The notes below the pieces were generated by a model, which saw only the letters and a list, made by a program, of their open reading frames with translations, was not told the origin of the DNA and searched no databases. From assembly GCA_041741535.1 (NCBI GenBank), contig JBGSJV010000062.1, positions 88,781-152,780 of the forward strand: a DNA stretch of 64,000 nt, in the 5' to 3' direction. The DNA is from M30B19 sp041741535. GTDB taxonomy: Bacteria; Planctomycetota; Planctomycetia; Pirellulales; Pirellulaceae. Shown in pieces: positions 16,992 to 24,935 of this stretch. Each line of letters starts with the position of its first letter. Positions within the stretch are counted from its first letter, which is position 1. A program made the translations under genes and the position numbers.

Positions 16992-19001
16992 ATGAGTTTT
17001 GAAAATTTGGGGCTAGACCCCAAAATTCTGTCTACCTTGCAAAAGTTGAAGTACACGGTTGCCACCCCCATCCAAGTAGCATCGATTCCGGCGATTCTTG
17101 CGGGCGATGATTTGTTGGGTTGTGCGCAAACCGGGACGGGAAAGACGGCTGCGTTTTCGTTGCCCATTTTGCAAAACCTGTTCCTCGCGCTCCCCGCAGA
17201 TCGCGCAAGCGAAAGAAACGCCAGTGAACATGGCGCGCGAAATTCCAATCCGCGTAGCCGCGAGCGTGCACCGTCACGACCGGTTTCCGTTCTCGTCCTA
17301 ACGCCGACGCGCGAATTGGCCAATCAAGTGAGCAAGAGCTTCGCCACTTACGGACGCGGGCTTGGAATGCGACAAGTGGTCATATTTGGCGGAGTCTCGC
17401 AGAACCCGCAAATCACCGCCTTGCGCGCGGGAGTTGATATCGTCGTGGCCACACCTGGTCGTTTGCTCGACTTGATGGGGCAAAACGTCGTGGACCTTAG
17501 TCACGTCAAGGTCTTGGTGTTGGATGAAGCCGATCAAATGTTGGACATGGGATTTATTCAACCGCTGAGAAAAATCGTCAGCCGGATCCCGCGCGACCGA
17601 CAAACATTGATGTTCTCCGCGACCATGCCGCCCGAAATACAAGGGCTGGCGGAACAATGGCTGAATAACCCGCTGACCGTCCAAGCGAACGTGGTGGCTC
17701 GTCCTCCCGACAAGATCAAACAGTCGGTGGCGTTTGTCGAGCAATCACGCAAAGCGGATGCCTTGATCGAATACCTTCGGACCACACGTGGCGTTCGACA
17801 TATCGTTTTTTGTCGCACCAAACATGGCTCGGATCGACTGGCCAAGTTACTGGATCGCGCCAAGATCTCGGCTGTGGCAATTCATGGCAACAAGAGTCAG
17901 AACGCTCGCGAACGAGCCTTGGCTAGTTTCTGTTCGGAGGAGCCGCCTATCTTGGTCGCGACCGATGTCGCGGCTCGCGGCTTGCACATGCCCGGCGTAT
18001 CGCACGTCATCAATTACGAATTGCCGAACACGCCCGAAACCTACGTCCATCGTATCGGGCGAACGGCTCGGGCCGGTGCAGCCGGTGAATCCATCTCATT
18101 CTGTAGCCCCGACGAACGCGAGTATTTGCGCGATATCGAACGCCTGATTGGCTACTCGATTCCCACACAATCACTGGCCGGATTCTCATCTGCCGAACCA
18201 GCCAGGTCCGACTCACGATCCCAAGACCCCAAACCATCGCAACGCACCAATCCGTCCCGCGGCAGTAACCCGCGCGGCAATACTTCGCGCGCGAAAACGG
18301 GTGGCAAAAAATCGTCGGTCCCCAGTTTCGCTCAACGAAATGTTGCCCAACGAAACGCCGCCATTCAAAAAGCAGCCGCAGTGCAAGCGATCCGAACGAC
18401 CACCGAACGTCCGATTGGCAGTCCAAGCAAAAAGCCAACTACCGGCCGAGCCGCAAACTCACAAGAACGGCCATCAGCACAAGCCCGGCCATCAGCACAA
18501 GCCCGGCCATCCGCGCAAGATCGACCAAGGGCACAGGAACGACAAACGTCCCACGAACGACCGAGTGCACTAGAACGATCGGGTGCACAAGAACGATCAA
18601 GGGCAAAGGATCGACCGAGGGCCCAGGATCGACCAACAGGCCAGGATCGTCCGTCTCGGCCAGCGAAGCTTGGTTCCACCGGCCCAGGAAAGCGGTTTGA
18701 AAATCCCACCCGCGGAAATTCACCCAGCGACGATGACAATCGCCCGCGACGTTCTCGGCCAGACAACATGCAACCTTCGGGTGGCTCGCGATCGAACCGC
18801 GAAAGCATGCCGCCCCGCAGTCGTCCTGCATCAAGTCCTGGGCCAAGACGAGCAGAAAGCAATCCTGGCGGTACGCAGGCCAGTCGTCCTCAGGCCAGTC
18901 GTTCTTCGGCTAGCGATTCTCCGCCCCGTCGCTCGTCGCAAGACAATCGGGCTCAACCGCGTGGTCCCCAACGCGGTGGCGGTATCCAGCGGCGTCCTTA
19001 A
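16992..19001 (+). CDS. DEAD-box RNA helicase with long repetitive basic tail
   Basis: A 669-residue RNA helicase. The core (about 1-385) carries the Q motif, motif I AQTGTGKTAA, PTRELANQV, TPGR, DEAD in VLDEADQMLDMGF, SAT in FSATMPP, and VI HRIGRTARAG. The remaining 280 residues are disordered and rich in Arg, Pro, Ser, Gln and Ala. Between about residues 490 and 560 they form imperfect hexapeptide repeats of the type RPSAQ-D/E (RPSAQA, RPSAQD, RPRAQE, RPTGQD). Such tails aid RNA binding or condensation in RhlE/CsdA-like helicases. Start ATG at 16992. The window gives no specific substrate. Confidence 0.94.
   Translation: MSFENLGLDPKILSTLQKLKYTVATPIQVASIPAILAGDDLLGCAQTGTGKTAAFSLPILQNLFLALPADRASERNASEHGARNSNPRSRERAPSRPVSVLVLTPTRELANQVSKSFATYGRGLGMRQVVIFGGVSQNPQITALRAGVDIVVATPGRLLDLMGQNVVDLSHVKVLVLDEADQMLDMGFIQPLRKIVSRIPRDRQTLMFSATMPPEIQGLAEQWLNNPLTVQANVVARPPDKIKQSVAFVEQSRKADALIEYLRTTRGVRHIVFCRTKHGSDRLAKLLDRAKISAVAIHGNKSQNARERALASFCSEEPPILVATDVAARGLHMPGVSHVINYELPNTPETYVHRIGRTARAGAAGESISFCSPDEREYLRDIERLIGYSIPTQSLAGFSSAEPARSDSRSQDPKPSQRTNPSRGSNPRGNTSRAKTGGKKSSVPSFAQRNVAQRNAAIQKAAAVQAIRTTTERPIGSPSKKPTTGRAANSQERPSAQARPSAQARPSAQDRPRAQERQTSHERPSALERSGAQERSRAKDRPRAQDRPTGQDRPSRPAKLGSTGPGKRFENPTRGNSPSDDDNRPRRSRPDNMQPSGGSRSNRESMPPRSRPASSPGPRRAESNPGGTQASRPQASRSSASDSPPRRSSQDNRAQPRGPQRGGGIQRRP
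18460..18660 (+). repeat. Degenerate 18-bp tandem repeats coding for the helicase tail
   Basis: In-frame 18-base units repeat about eleven times with drift. The first two units are nearly identical (GGCCATCAGCACAAGCCC repeated), and the later ones diverge in a codon-by-codon way that keeps Arg at position 1 and Gln or Glu near position 5-6. This is a protein-coding tandem repeat and not a CRISPR array. Confidence 0.8.
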
Positions 19002-19376
19002 TCAAACGTTCGTAACGAAGCCATCGTGGTTTCCGTACCGCCACGGCTAACCGCAGATCGCCGGATGGATACTTGCAATGGAATGCATTAGTCATTTCTT
19101 AGGCTATCATCTCGGAAGTTAGACAATGGCGGCCGGTCAAGTGCTGGCGGTGAAGATCGAGTTTGCCCTCGGTTCATCTGCAGTTCGGCTTTGCCATCCG
19201 TTGGAATTACCAAAGGCTCGCATTTTGTCGCACGGTGGCTCGGGCCATTTGCGGCTCGGGCCATTTGCGGCTCGGCAGATTCGACGATCTGGGTACTTGG
19301 ATTAACCAAAGTCGGAATCGCCCAAATCGGGAAGTTATTTCGGGACTATTTGTTATTGGCGATTGCGATGGGTGCA
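19002..19376. other. Intergenic region downstream of the helicase
   Basis: It holds no gene I can support. Most of it is the intergenic repeat at 19171-19344. Confidence 0.55.
19171..19344 (-). repeat. ~170-bp intergenic repeat, copy 1
   Basis: Read on the minus strand it matches 21441-21610 through most of its length. Shared blocks include AATAACTTCCCGAT, GATCGTCGAA, CAAAATGCGAG and TTTGGTAATTCC, then ACGGATGGCAA and GCCGAACTGC. By eye the identity is roughly three quarters. It contains a private 16-base tandem duplication (GGGCCATTTGCGGCTC twice, about 19236-19270). No reading frame is conserved, so I treat it as non-coding. Confidence 0.7.
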
Positions 19377-19703
19377 TTACTTCTTACGTTTGGGTTTCGC
19401 TTGGCTGGCTAATTCATGGACGGTGACACGTACCAGATCACAAACCCAGGGGCCATTATCGATTTGATCGTCGATCAAAAAATGGACGCGCGCGTTGGGA
19501 TAGGGAACTCCTTCACTGGGCGAGCCGATAAACTGTCGGCCGGCGGCCGTTGGTTTGACAAACACTCGATCGTCACAAATCATTCCGAAGAACACGCCGT
19601 TGCAGTAGAGCCCGTACTCGCCGAACATTTTTTTGGCCAGAATCTCGCCGGCGGGAGCCAATTGGTCCACGACGAAGTCAGCGGTTTGTTGCTTTGAACT
19701 CAT
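19377..19703 (-). CDS. TfoX/Sxy N-terminal domain protein
   Basis: A 108-residue cytoplasmic protein with the TfoX-N pattern AKKMFGEYGLYCNGVFFGMI, then DDRVFVKPT and a polar centre. In gamma-proteobacteria the longer TfoX/Sxy activates competence, but stand-alone N-terminal domains are widespread and unassigned. A highly basic tail (KPKRKK) ends the protein. It starts a few bases after the alpha/beta hydrolase stop on the same strand, so it is probably the second gene of that operon. Confidence 0.85.
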   Translation of the reverse strand: MSSKQQTADFVVDQLAPAGEILAKKMFGEYGLYCNGVFFGMICDDRVFVKPTAAGRQFIGSPSEGVPYPNARVHFLIDDQIDNGPWVCDLVRVTVHELASQAKPKRKK

Positions 19704-19707
19704 GATA

Positions 19708-20778
19708 TTACTTTCGTTGCCACTGGTCGGCTTTGTCGAGCACGGACTTCACTTCCTCACTTTGCAACCAAGCCTTGGCCGCGTCGTCTTCGCGCAAGTA
19801 CGCGTCCCAAAAGGCGGTGCTGATCGCTTCGATTGCCCGATGATGACTGGGATTTCGCGCTTTGGTTTCGCCAGACAATTTGTGATCGGTAAAGACCGAG
19901 TGTTCGGCCTGATCCAAGACAAGTTCGTATTTGTCGCCGGCTGGGAGTGCTGGAAACACTTCGCGCCGGGACTCGGGCGACTGTTCCCCAATTGGCGAAT
20001 CATCATGGGTACCGGTCAACAGGAGCCAGGGTATCTTTACGCCGCGAAACGCTCGGTCCGGATTGCCGATGGCCGGCACGCCCGGACTCATGACGACGGC
20101 AGCTCGGATGCGCGGTTCGACGCTCGAACGACCAAGAACATTCGACTGGCCACTGACGTTCTGGGTGGTCACCGCACCAAACGAATGTCCCGACATCCCC
20201 ACTCGCTTGAGATCGACGCGTTGATGTAATTGGTGTCCCGGTTCGGCATTCCAACGTTCCAATTGATCCAAAACGTCGGAGACGTCGCCGATTCGCAGAG
20301 CCAACTGTTCGCCATTGGCCGCTTGGACGAGAGCGCGTCGGCGGCCTCCCAAGGACTCGTTCTTCCAGACACTTTCATCACTACCCGGATGTTGTAAGAA
20401 CACGGCCACATAGCCGCGTTTGGACCAATGCTGACCAAGAAACGTGGACCCTTCACGACTTCCGCCCAGTCCATGGCTAAATAATACGACCGGTTCCGGC
20501 CTAGCAGATTTGGCAGGCAGGTAGATCCGCACGGGCACTTCGCGATTTCTCGCCCGATCCTTGACGGAGTCGTCGTGCACCGTCCCCTTTTCGCTGGCCA
20601 CGGCCCGACGTGGATCGTAGTCACTGGCGGAAACGCGATCGTTCGAGTCCTGATTTGCCCCCGCAGCCGGAACCGAGTTCAATCGCTCCGAATCTTGCTC
20701 CAGACCCCGGGGACGGAATCGTCCCATGCCAACGGCAAAGAAAGCCAAGAATACAATCAACCAAGTCCAACGCTGCAT
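19708..20778 (-). CDS. Secreted alpha/beta hydrolase (dienelactone hydrolase-like)
   Basis: A 356-residue protein with an N-terminal membrane or signal segment (MQRWTWLIVFLAFFAVGM). A disordered acidic linker follows. The hydrolase fold has LFSHGLGGSREG (oxyanion region), the nucleophile elbow GMSGHSFGAVT, a possible acid in GTHDDSPIGE and the base in QAEHSVF. It resembles predicted dienelactone-hydrolase, platelet-activating-factor-hydrolase and polyester-hydrolase-like enzymes; the substrate cannot be told. I start at the ATG at 20778 because the upstream 13 residues are not signal-like. It is followed by the TfoX-N gene. Confidence 0.85.
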   Translation of the reverse strand: MQRWTWLIVFLAFFAVGMGRFRPRGLEQDSERLNSVPAAGANQDSNDRVSASDYDPRRAVASEKGTVHDDSVKDRARNREVPVRIYLPAKSARPEPVVLFSHGLGGSREGSTFLGQHWSKRGYVAVFLQHPGSDESVWKNESLGGRRRALVQAANGEQLALRIGDVSDVLDQLERWNAEPGHQLHQRVDLKRVGMSGHSFGAVTTQNVSGQSNVLGRSSVEPRIRAAVVMSPGVPAIGNPDRAFRGVKIPWLLLTGTHDDSPIGEQSPESRREVFPALPAGDKYELVLDQAEHSVFTDHKLSGETKARNPSHHRAIEAISTAFWDAYLREDDAAKAWLQSEEVKSVLDKADQWQRK

Positions 20779-21030
20779 CGAAATTTTCCCTCGGTAAGGC
20801 CGCCAAAAGTATAACACGATGCATTCGCAACCAACGGACAGTTTTTGCGGTTCACTTTCACGAGTTGGCTGATGGAACTTTCGTCGTCCAATTCCTTGGG
20901 CCTGTGAAATCGATTGTGCCGGTTATCCGAACCGATATTTGTGACTTTGTTCGCTCGTGGCGAGGGTACGTACGATGCGGCGCCGGCTCAACCGATATTC
21001 AAGACGGGAGCCTTCCAGGAACCTGTCAAC

Positions 21031-21378
21031 ATGAACACCCGAACATTGCCCACGACCGGCGCGGACGCCGCAACCAATCTGTTGCAATTGATCATCGATT
21101 TGGACCCCCAATTGTCCATCGAGGATATTTTCCGTGTCGGAAGTTTGCTGACGATGCATGCCGACCCCGCGCGTCTGAACCAAGCCAATTATGTCAAAGA
21201 CGTATGGCTAGAGCTTTCATTGCGGCTACAGGCAGCGGCCGACCAGCAGGCCGCGGTTAGCGAAGAGCTTGAGAATCTCGCTAGTACGGATCCCCAAAAG
21301 TTCAAGCCCGATCAGGTCTGGCTGCTGATCAAAGCCATCAAAGTCTTGAGTCAAACGCTGGAGTTCTATTCCAAGTAG
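21031..21378 (+). CDS. Small hypothetical protein
   Basis: A 115-residue soluble, mostly helical protein with no family I recognise. Residues 10-45 (DAATNLLQLIIDLDPQLSIE) look folded, and a Gln/Ala-rich helix and a C-terminal QVWLLIKAIKVLSQTLEFY helix follow. The ATG at 21031 gives a clean N-terminus; the frame stays open upstream to 20914 but that part is low quality. The gene lies between the divergent hydrolase and an intergenic repeat. It may be a planctomycete-specific protein. Confidence 0.6.
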   Translation: MNTRTLPTTGADAATNLLQLIIDLDPQLSIEDIFRVGSLLTMHADPARLNQANYVKDVWLELSLRLQAAADQQAAVSEELENLASTDPQKFKPDQVWLLIKAIKVLSQTLEFYSK

Positions 21379-22001
21379 GCGCTGCGAGTCTGGTTCGCCC
21401 GTCCGCGGAAACGCGGGGATTAGCCGCTAAGGAGTTGTCTGGAAATAACTTCCCGATGTGGGAGAGTCCGACCTTGGATAATCCGAGAACCCCGATCGTC
21501 GAAACTGACGAGACGCTAGGTCTGAGCCACCGAATAGCTTGAGCCACAACGCGGCAAAATGCGAGCGTTTGGTAATTCCCACGGATGGCAATGCCGAACT
21601 GCGGATGAACTGTCCGCGGACACTTCCTTGACCGACAGCAACTTGTCCGACTGCCATGGTCGAACTTCCTAGCTGGTACTTTGACGGTCTACAATTCAAT
21701 ACCGCTGGCCGCGAATGCACTCATCCGCAGATCGGCTTTGCCATCCGTGGGAAGTCCGCCCGCCAGGCAAATGATCGTTTAGGGTTCACACGCGGCTAAG
21801 AAATGAGTATTAAAAAATGGAAATTGAAAAATGCAAAATGCTGAGAGCCATCGTTTGCTCGCGGAATGCCTGAAACTAGCGTTTGGTACCTTTTGAATTT
21901 TTCACTCTTCAATATTCATTAATCATTCAAACGCCGGAGCCAGCGAGGTAAATTTCGGAGCTTTCGACGTTCGAAATCCGGAACTTATTTCCCGACAAAT
22001 C
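21379..22001. other. Long intergenic region with repeats
   Basis: No gene is supported. It contains the ~170-bp repeat copy 2 (21441-21610), a short related fragment (about 21719-21753, TCATCCGCAGATCGGCTTTG) in the opposite sense, and an AT-rich stretch (21800-21935). There, GAGTATTAAAAAATGG and the complement of CACTCTTCAATATTCATT form an imperfect inverted pair. Confidence 0.55.
21441..21610 (+). repeat. ~170-bp intergenic repeat, copy 2
   Basis: It is the inverted partner of 19171-19344 about 2.1 kb away. It lacks the 16-base duplication of copy 1 and has its own central sequence (GAGACGCTAGGTCTGAGCC). The pair brackets the TfoX-N, hydrolase and hypothetical genes, and recombination between them would invert that block. 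Confidence 0.7.
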
Positions 22002-22937
22002 CTAACCGCCAAGGTGGGCATCTTCCAGGCCCAGCCCTTCCCACTTGAACGCCCGGCGTTCCCCATGTCCAATTGTCAAAACGGTTTCACCATTCTGGAA
22101 AATGCGAACGGTCCCGCTCGACTCACTCACGACAATCGCGATGCTGTGTGTATTCTTGCTGATCGCGGCACCCGCCAAATGTCGAGCTCCCAAACCGTGT
22201 GACAATGCCACCTCAACCGGCAACGTATCGATCAAACGAGCCGTCCCTTCCACGACGCCGTCCGACGAGATGACAAAACAGCCGTCCATCTGAGCCAGTT
22301 CTTTCAGCGACTCACGGACTTTGGGGTCAAACATGCTCCGTTCGGTTCGTTTGTAGCCTTTGACAATGTCAAAACCCGTCGCGTGACTATGCTTCAGGAC
22401 CTTCTTGTGGTCACCCACGACAAACATCGTGCCAACCGGCTTCCCCTCGCGGCCTTCTCGGCCAATTTCCACGGCTAAATCCACTACCGCCTTAAGAACA
22501 TTCAGGGGCACCTGCGATTCGATCAACTGCAAATCGCGGCTCGTCAGTCGCCCCAAATGTTCATCCATTTGGACCAGCGAAATCGAATCGACGCGATCAT
22601 GCGTGTAGGCACTGTACATCACGACCACCTCCGAGCCCTGGCGGAAGATATCGTCCGCCACACCACTCAACAGAGCAATCGAAATCAGCTCGTGAATGGC
22701 GACGTCGGCCACCGGTAATTCGATGGTGGGAATCCCCTGTTCCATCGCCGAGGTACATTGCTCGGGATTCCCACTGGCCAAGACAATCTGGATCGGCTCC
22801 ACGGCTTTCTTGGCAGATTCCCAATCGTTGCAGGTGGGCAGCATCAACAGAATGGACGACAACTCCGACTCCACGGCCAACGCCTTGGCGGACTGCAGCA
22901 ACCGATAAAAATGCTTGGAAAAGCGGAGTATCTTCAT
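22002..22937 (-). CDS. Diadenylate cyclase-like protein (DisA-N/DAC domain, DacZ-like)
   Basis: A 311-residue protein. The first 115 residues form a Rossmann-like domain recalling the pyruvate-kinase C-terminal-like part of archaeal DacZ. Residues about 165-285 resemble the DAC domain that makes c-di-AMP from two ATP: GTMFVVGDHKKV, then CFVISSDGVVEG, then GLGARHLAGAAISKNTHS and IVVSESSGTVRIF. The catalytic DGA triad of DisA/CdaA reads DGV and the RHR triad reads RHL. The family is clear, but activity must be considered unproven. I start at the ATG at 22937; a GTG three codons upstream is open. It may be the cell's c-di-AMP synthase. Confidence 0.85.
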   Translation of the reverse strand: MKILRFSKHFYRLLQSAKALAVESELSSILLMLPTCNDWESAKKAVEPIQIVLASGNPEQCTSAMEQGIPTIELPVADVAIHELISIALLSGVADDIFRQGSEVVVMYSAYTHDRVDSISLVQMDEHLGRLTSRDLQLIESQVPLNVLKAVVDLAVEIGREGREGKPVGTMFVVGDHKKVLKHSHATGFDIVKGYKRTERSMFDPKVRESLKELAQMDGCFVISSDGVVEGTARLIDTLPVEVALSHGLGARHLAGAAISKNTHSIAIVVSESSGTVRIFQNGETVLTIGHGERRAFKWEGLGLEDAHLGG

Positions 22938-23062
22938 GGGCACCACTATCTGGACGATGTTCGGCAGGACAGTTACCGTTGCCGCACAATCTAAAGTCCC
23001 CCATCAAAAATAGCAAGATTTATCTCGGCACTTTCCGACCGAGGCTGGAGTGGAACGTGCCC

Positions 23063-23107
23063 CGTCTTGCTGGCACTTTTTGTTCAGACCAATAGTCCAG
23101 CAAGACG
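23063..23107. other. Inverted repeat between the dipeptidase and cyclase genes
   Basis: An 11-base perfect inverted repeat, CGTCTTGCTGG (23063-23073) and CCAGCAAGACG (23097-23107), sits immediately after the dipeptidase stop. No T tract follows on either strand, so it is a weak terminator candidate or an RNA-stabilising hairpin. Confidence 0.45.
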
Positions 23108-23112
23108 ATCCC

Positions 23113-24336
23113 TCAATTCCCTTTTTGCTGAAGATCGTGGGCAACCTTTTCGGCAGCCTCCATCACACGCAGGATATTGCCACCCAAAATCTTGTGGATT
23201 TGCTCTTCGTTGTAACCGCGATCCAGAAGGATTTGCGTGATCGCGGGATACTTCGAGACATCCTCCAACCCGTGCGGCAGACTGGTCACGCCGTCGTAAT
23301 CTCCGCCGATCCCCACATGATCGATCCCCGCCACCTTGATCACATGTTCGATATGGTCGCACACGTCAAAGATTGTTCCACGGGCTTTGGGTTCGCGCTG
23401 GAGCTGCTCTGTGGGAGCGATAAACCCCGAAACAAACGTCACCATAACAACACCGCCGTTTTTCGGGATTCGGCGCAGCACATCGTCAGGGACATTTCGA
23501 GGATGATCGCAAATCGCTCGCGCCGACGAATGCGAGAAGATCACTGGAGCCGCCGTCGTGTCCAACGTCGCGTGCATGGTCGCCGGACTCACGTGGGAGA
23601 TGTCCACCAACATTCCGACCCGATTCATTTCTCGCACTACTTCGCGGCCAAACTCTGCCAGTCCTTGATGCCGGGGCTCGTCAGTTGCACTATCGGCCCA
23701 GTCCACGTTCTTCGAGTGAGTCAATGTCATGTACCGCACACCGCGATCATAAAAACGTTGGATAAGCCCCAGTTGATTTTCGATCGAATGTCCGCCTTCA
23801 ATCCCCATGAGCGACGCGATCTTGCCGTCGGCAATCGCTTGTCGCACGTCGGCCGCCGTGCCTGTACGTTGGAAATGCTCCGGATATCGGCGCAACATCT
23901 CGTCAACGATGTCGATTTGTTCCATCGTCATGACCGTCGCGTTTCCGGTGACGGCGGAGCTAGATGGTACATAGACCGACCAAAACTGAGCTTTCAAGCC
24001 TCCGGCCTTCAGTCTTGGGATGTCTGTGTGAAACTTTGTAGGTTGTGCAATATCCACTTTATCGAAGCTGGAGTTCGCCTCGGCTCGCATGGTCCAAGGC
24101 AAATCGTTGTGGCCGTCAAACAATGATCCGCTGAAGTGAATCCGCTGGGCCTCGGCTGAAATTTCAATCTTGGGGAACGCTGGTTCGTCCGCTGGTGCAG
24201 TCTCCTTGGCCGGCGCCGGAGCTGTCAGGGCTGCGGCCCCATTTTCGCTGGCCTGACCAGCGGCCCACGCCGCCAAGCTTGTAACCAAGCAACCCGTACC
24301 AACACGCAACAAAAGGGAAACGAATAGACCACGCAT
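23113..24336 (-). CDS. Membrane dipeptidase (renal dipeptidase family, M19)
   Basis: A 407-residue secreted zinc dipeptidase. The N-terminal signal segment is MRGLFVSLLLRVGTGCLVTS, with an Ala/Pro linker to about 60. M19 metal ligands are visible: HND in FDGHNDLPW, the bridging Glu in GIEGGHSIENQ, His in DISHVSPATM and SHSSARAI, and Asp in GIGGDYDGV. LTHSKNVDWADS is also diagnostic. The ATG at 24336 is preceded by GGGAGA, which decides the start. M19 enzymes cleave dipeptides, including some D-residue peptides, so a role in peptidoglycan or peptide scavenging is plausible. Confidence 0.94.
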   Translation of the reverse strand: MRGLFVSLLLRVGTGCLVTSLAAWAAGQASENGAAALTAPAPAKETAPADEPAFPKIEISAEAQRIHFSGSLFDGHNDLPWTMRAEANSSFDKVDIAQPTKFHTDIPRLKAGGLKAQFWSVYVPSSSAVTGNATVMTMEQIDIVDEMLRRYPEHFQRTGTAADVRQAIADGKIASLMGIEGGHSIENQLGLIQRFYDRGVRYMTLTHSKNVDWADSATDEPRHQGLAEFGREVVREMNRVGMLVDISHVSPATMHATLDTTAAPVIFSHSSARAICDHPRNVPDDVLRRIPKNGGVVMVTFVSGFIAPTEQLQREPKARGTIFDVCDHIEHVIKVAGIDHVGIGGDYDGVTSLPHGLEDVSKYPAITQILLDRGYNEEQIHKILGGNILRVMEAAEKVAHDLQQKGN

Positions 24337-24935
24337 TGCACAATTCTCCCAAACAATCCGACGGAAACGACCGCCTTCAAGGTACAGCGAACAAGACGCA
24401 CCGGCAACGGTCCGGATACATAACCCTGATTGGCCAATAATCAATCATCACTTAACCGAGAGTTTCACTCAGGCGATCGGCGGTACAGGACTCGAACGGC
24501 TAAATTGTCGTGGTTCGTTCCGCGAACCAATGTTGGATCGCGGAGCGATCCACTACATTGCCAATCGGTTCGAGCTCTGCACGCGACTGCCTATTTTTCC
24601 AGCAGCAAATGCGGTGTCCTGCGCAAACAAGCAGCATGCGGAGAATAGGGCGCACGCGGCAATTGTTCTAATGTCGGCATCCTGTCCTTTAAGGCGTATT
24701 TATTGACGTTGAAGGCGTTTTATTTCACTTTGTTTCGAGTGGCACGCAGACTGCTTAACGGAAACGGGTTCGGTCGAATTTGTCGATCGACAAGTTTGCA
24801 ACGGTTGCTGCGTTTATTTCGGAAGGGCTTCGCGTCGGACCAAGTGTAGGCACTTGATTCCGCTGCGAAGTCTTGGTTTGGCCAAGGAACGGCCCCACGT
24901 TCCTCGAAGCCTTTTGTGAAAGAATGGGAAACTCC
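24337..24935. other. Intergenic region between dipeptidase and ammonium transporter
   Basis: Divergent spacer of about 600 bases with no supported gene. Two adjacent short hairpins stand out: TGGTTCG/CGAACCA (24511-24529) and TGGATCGC/GCGATCCA (24534-24552). I could not identify a nitrogen-control promoter by eye. Confidence 0.5.

Noticed and set aside
18460..18660. CRISPR-like spaced repeats
   Set aside because: The units are contiguous 18-mers that stay in frame with the helicase, with no spacers and no cas genes.
23050..24126. Long open frame on the plus strand opposite the membrane dipeptidase gene
   Set aside because: It is antisense to a gene with clear family motifs, has His/Arg-rich content without domains, and has no ribosome binding site. 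The GC-rich third positions of the real gene create it.
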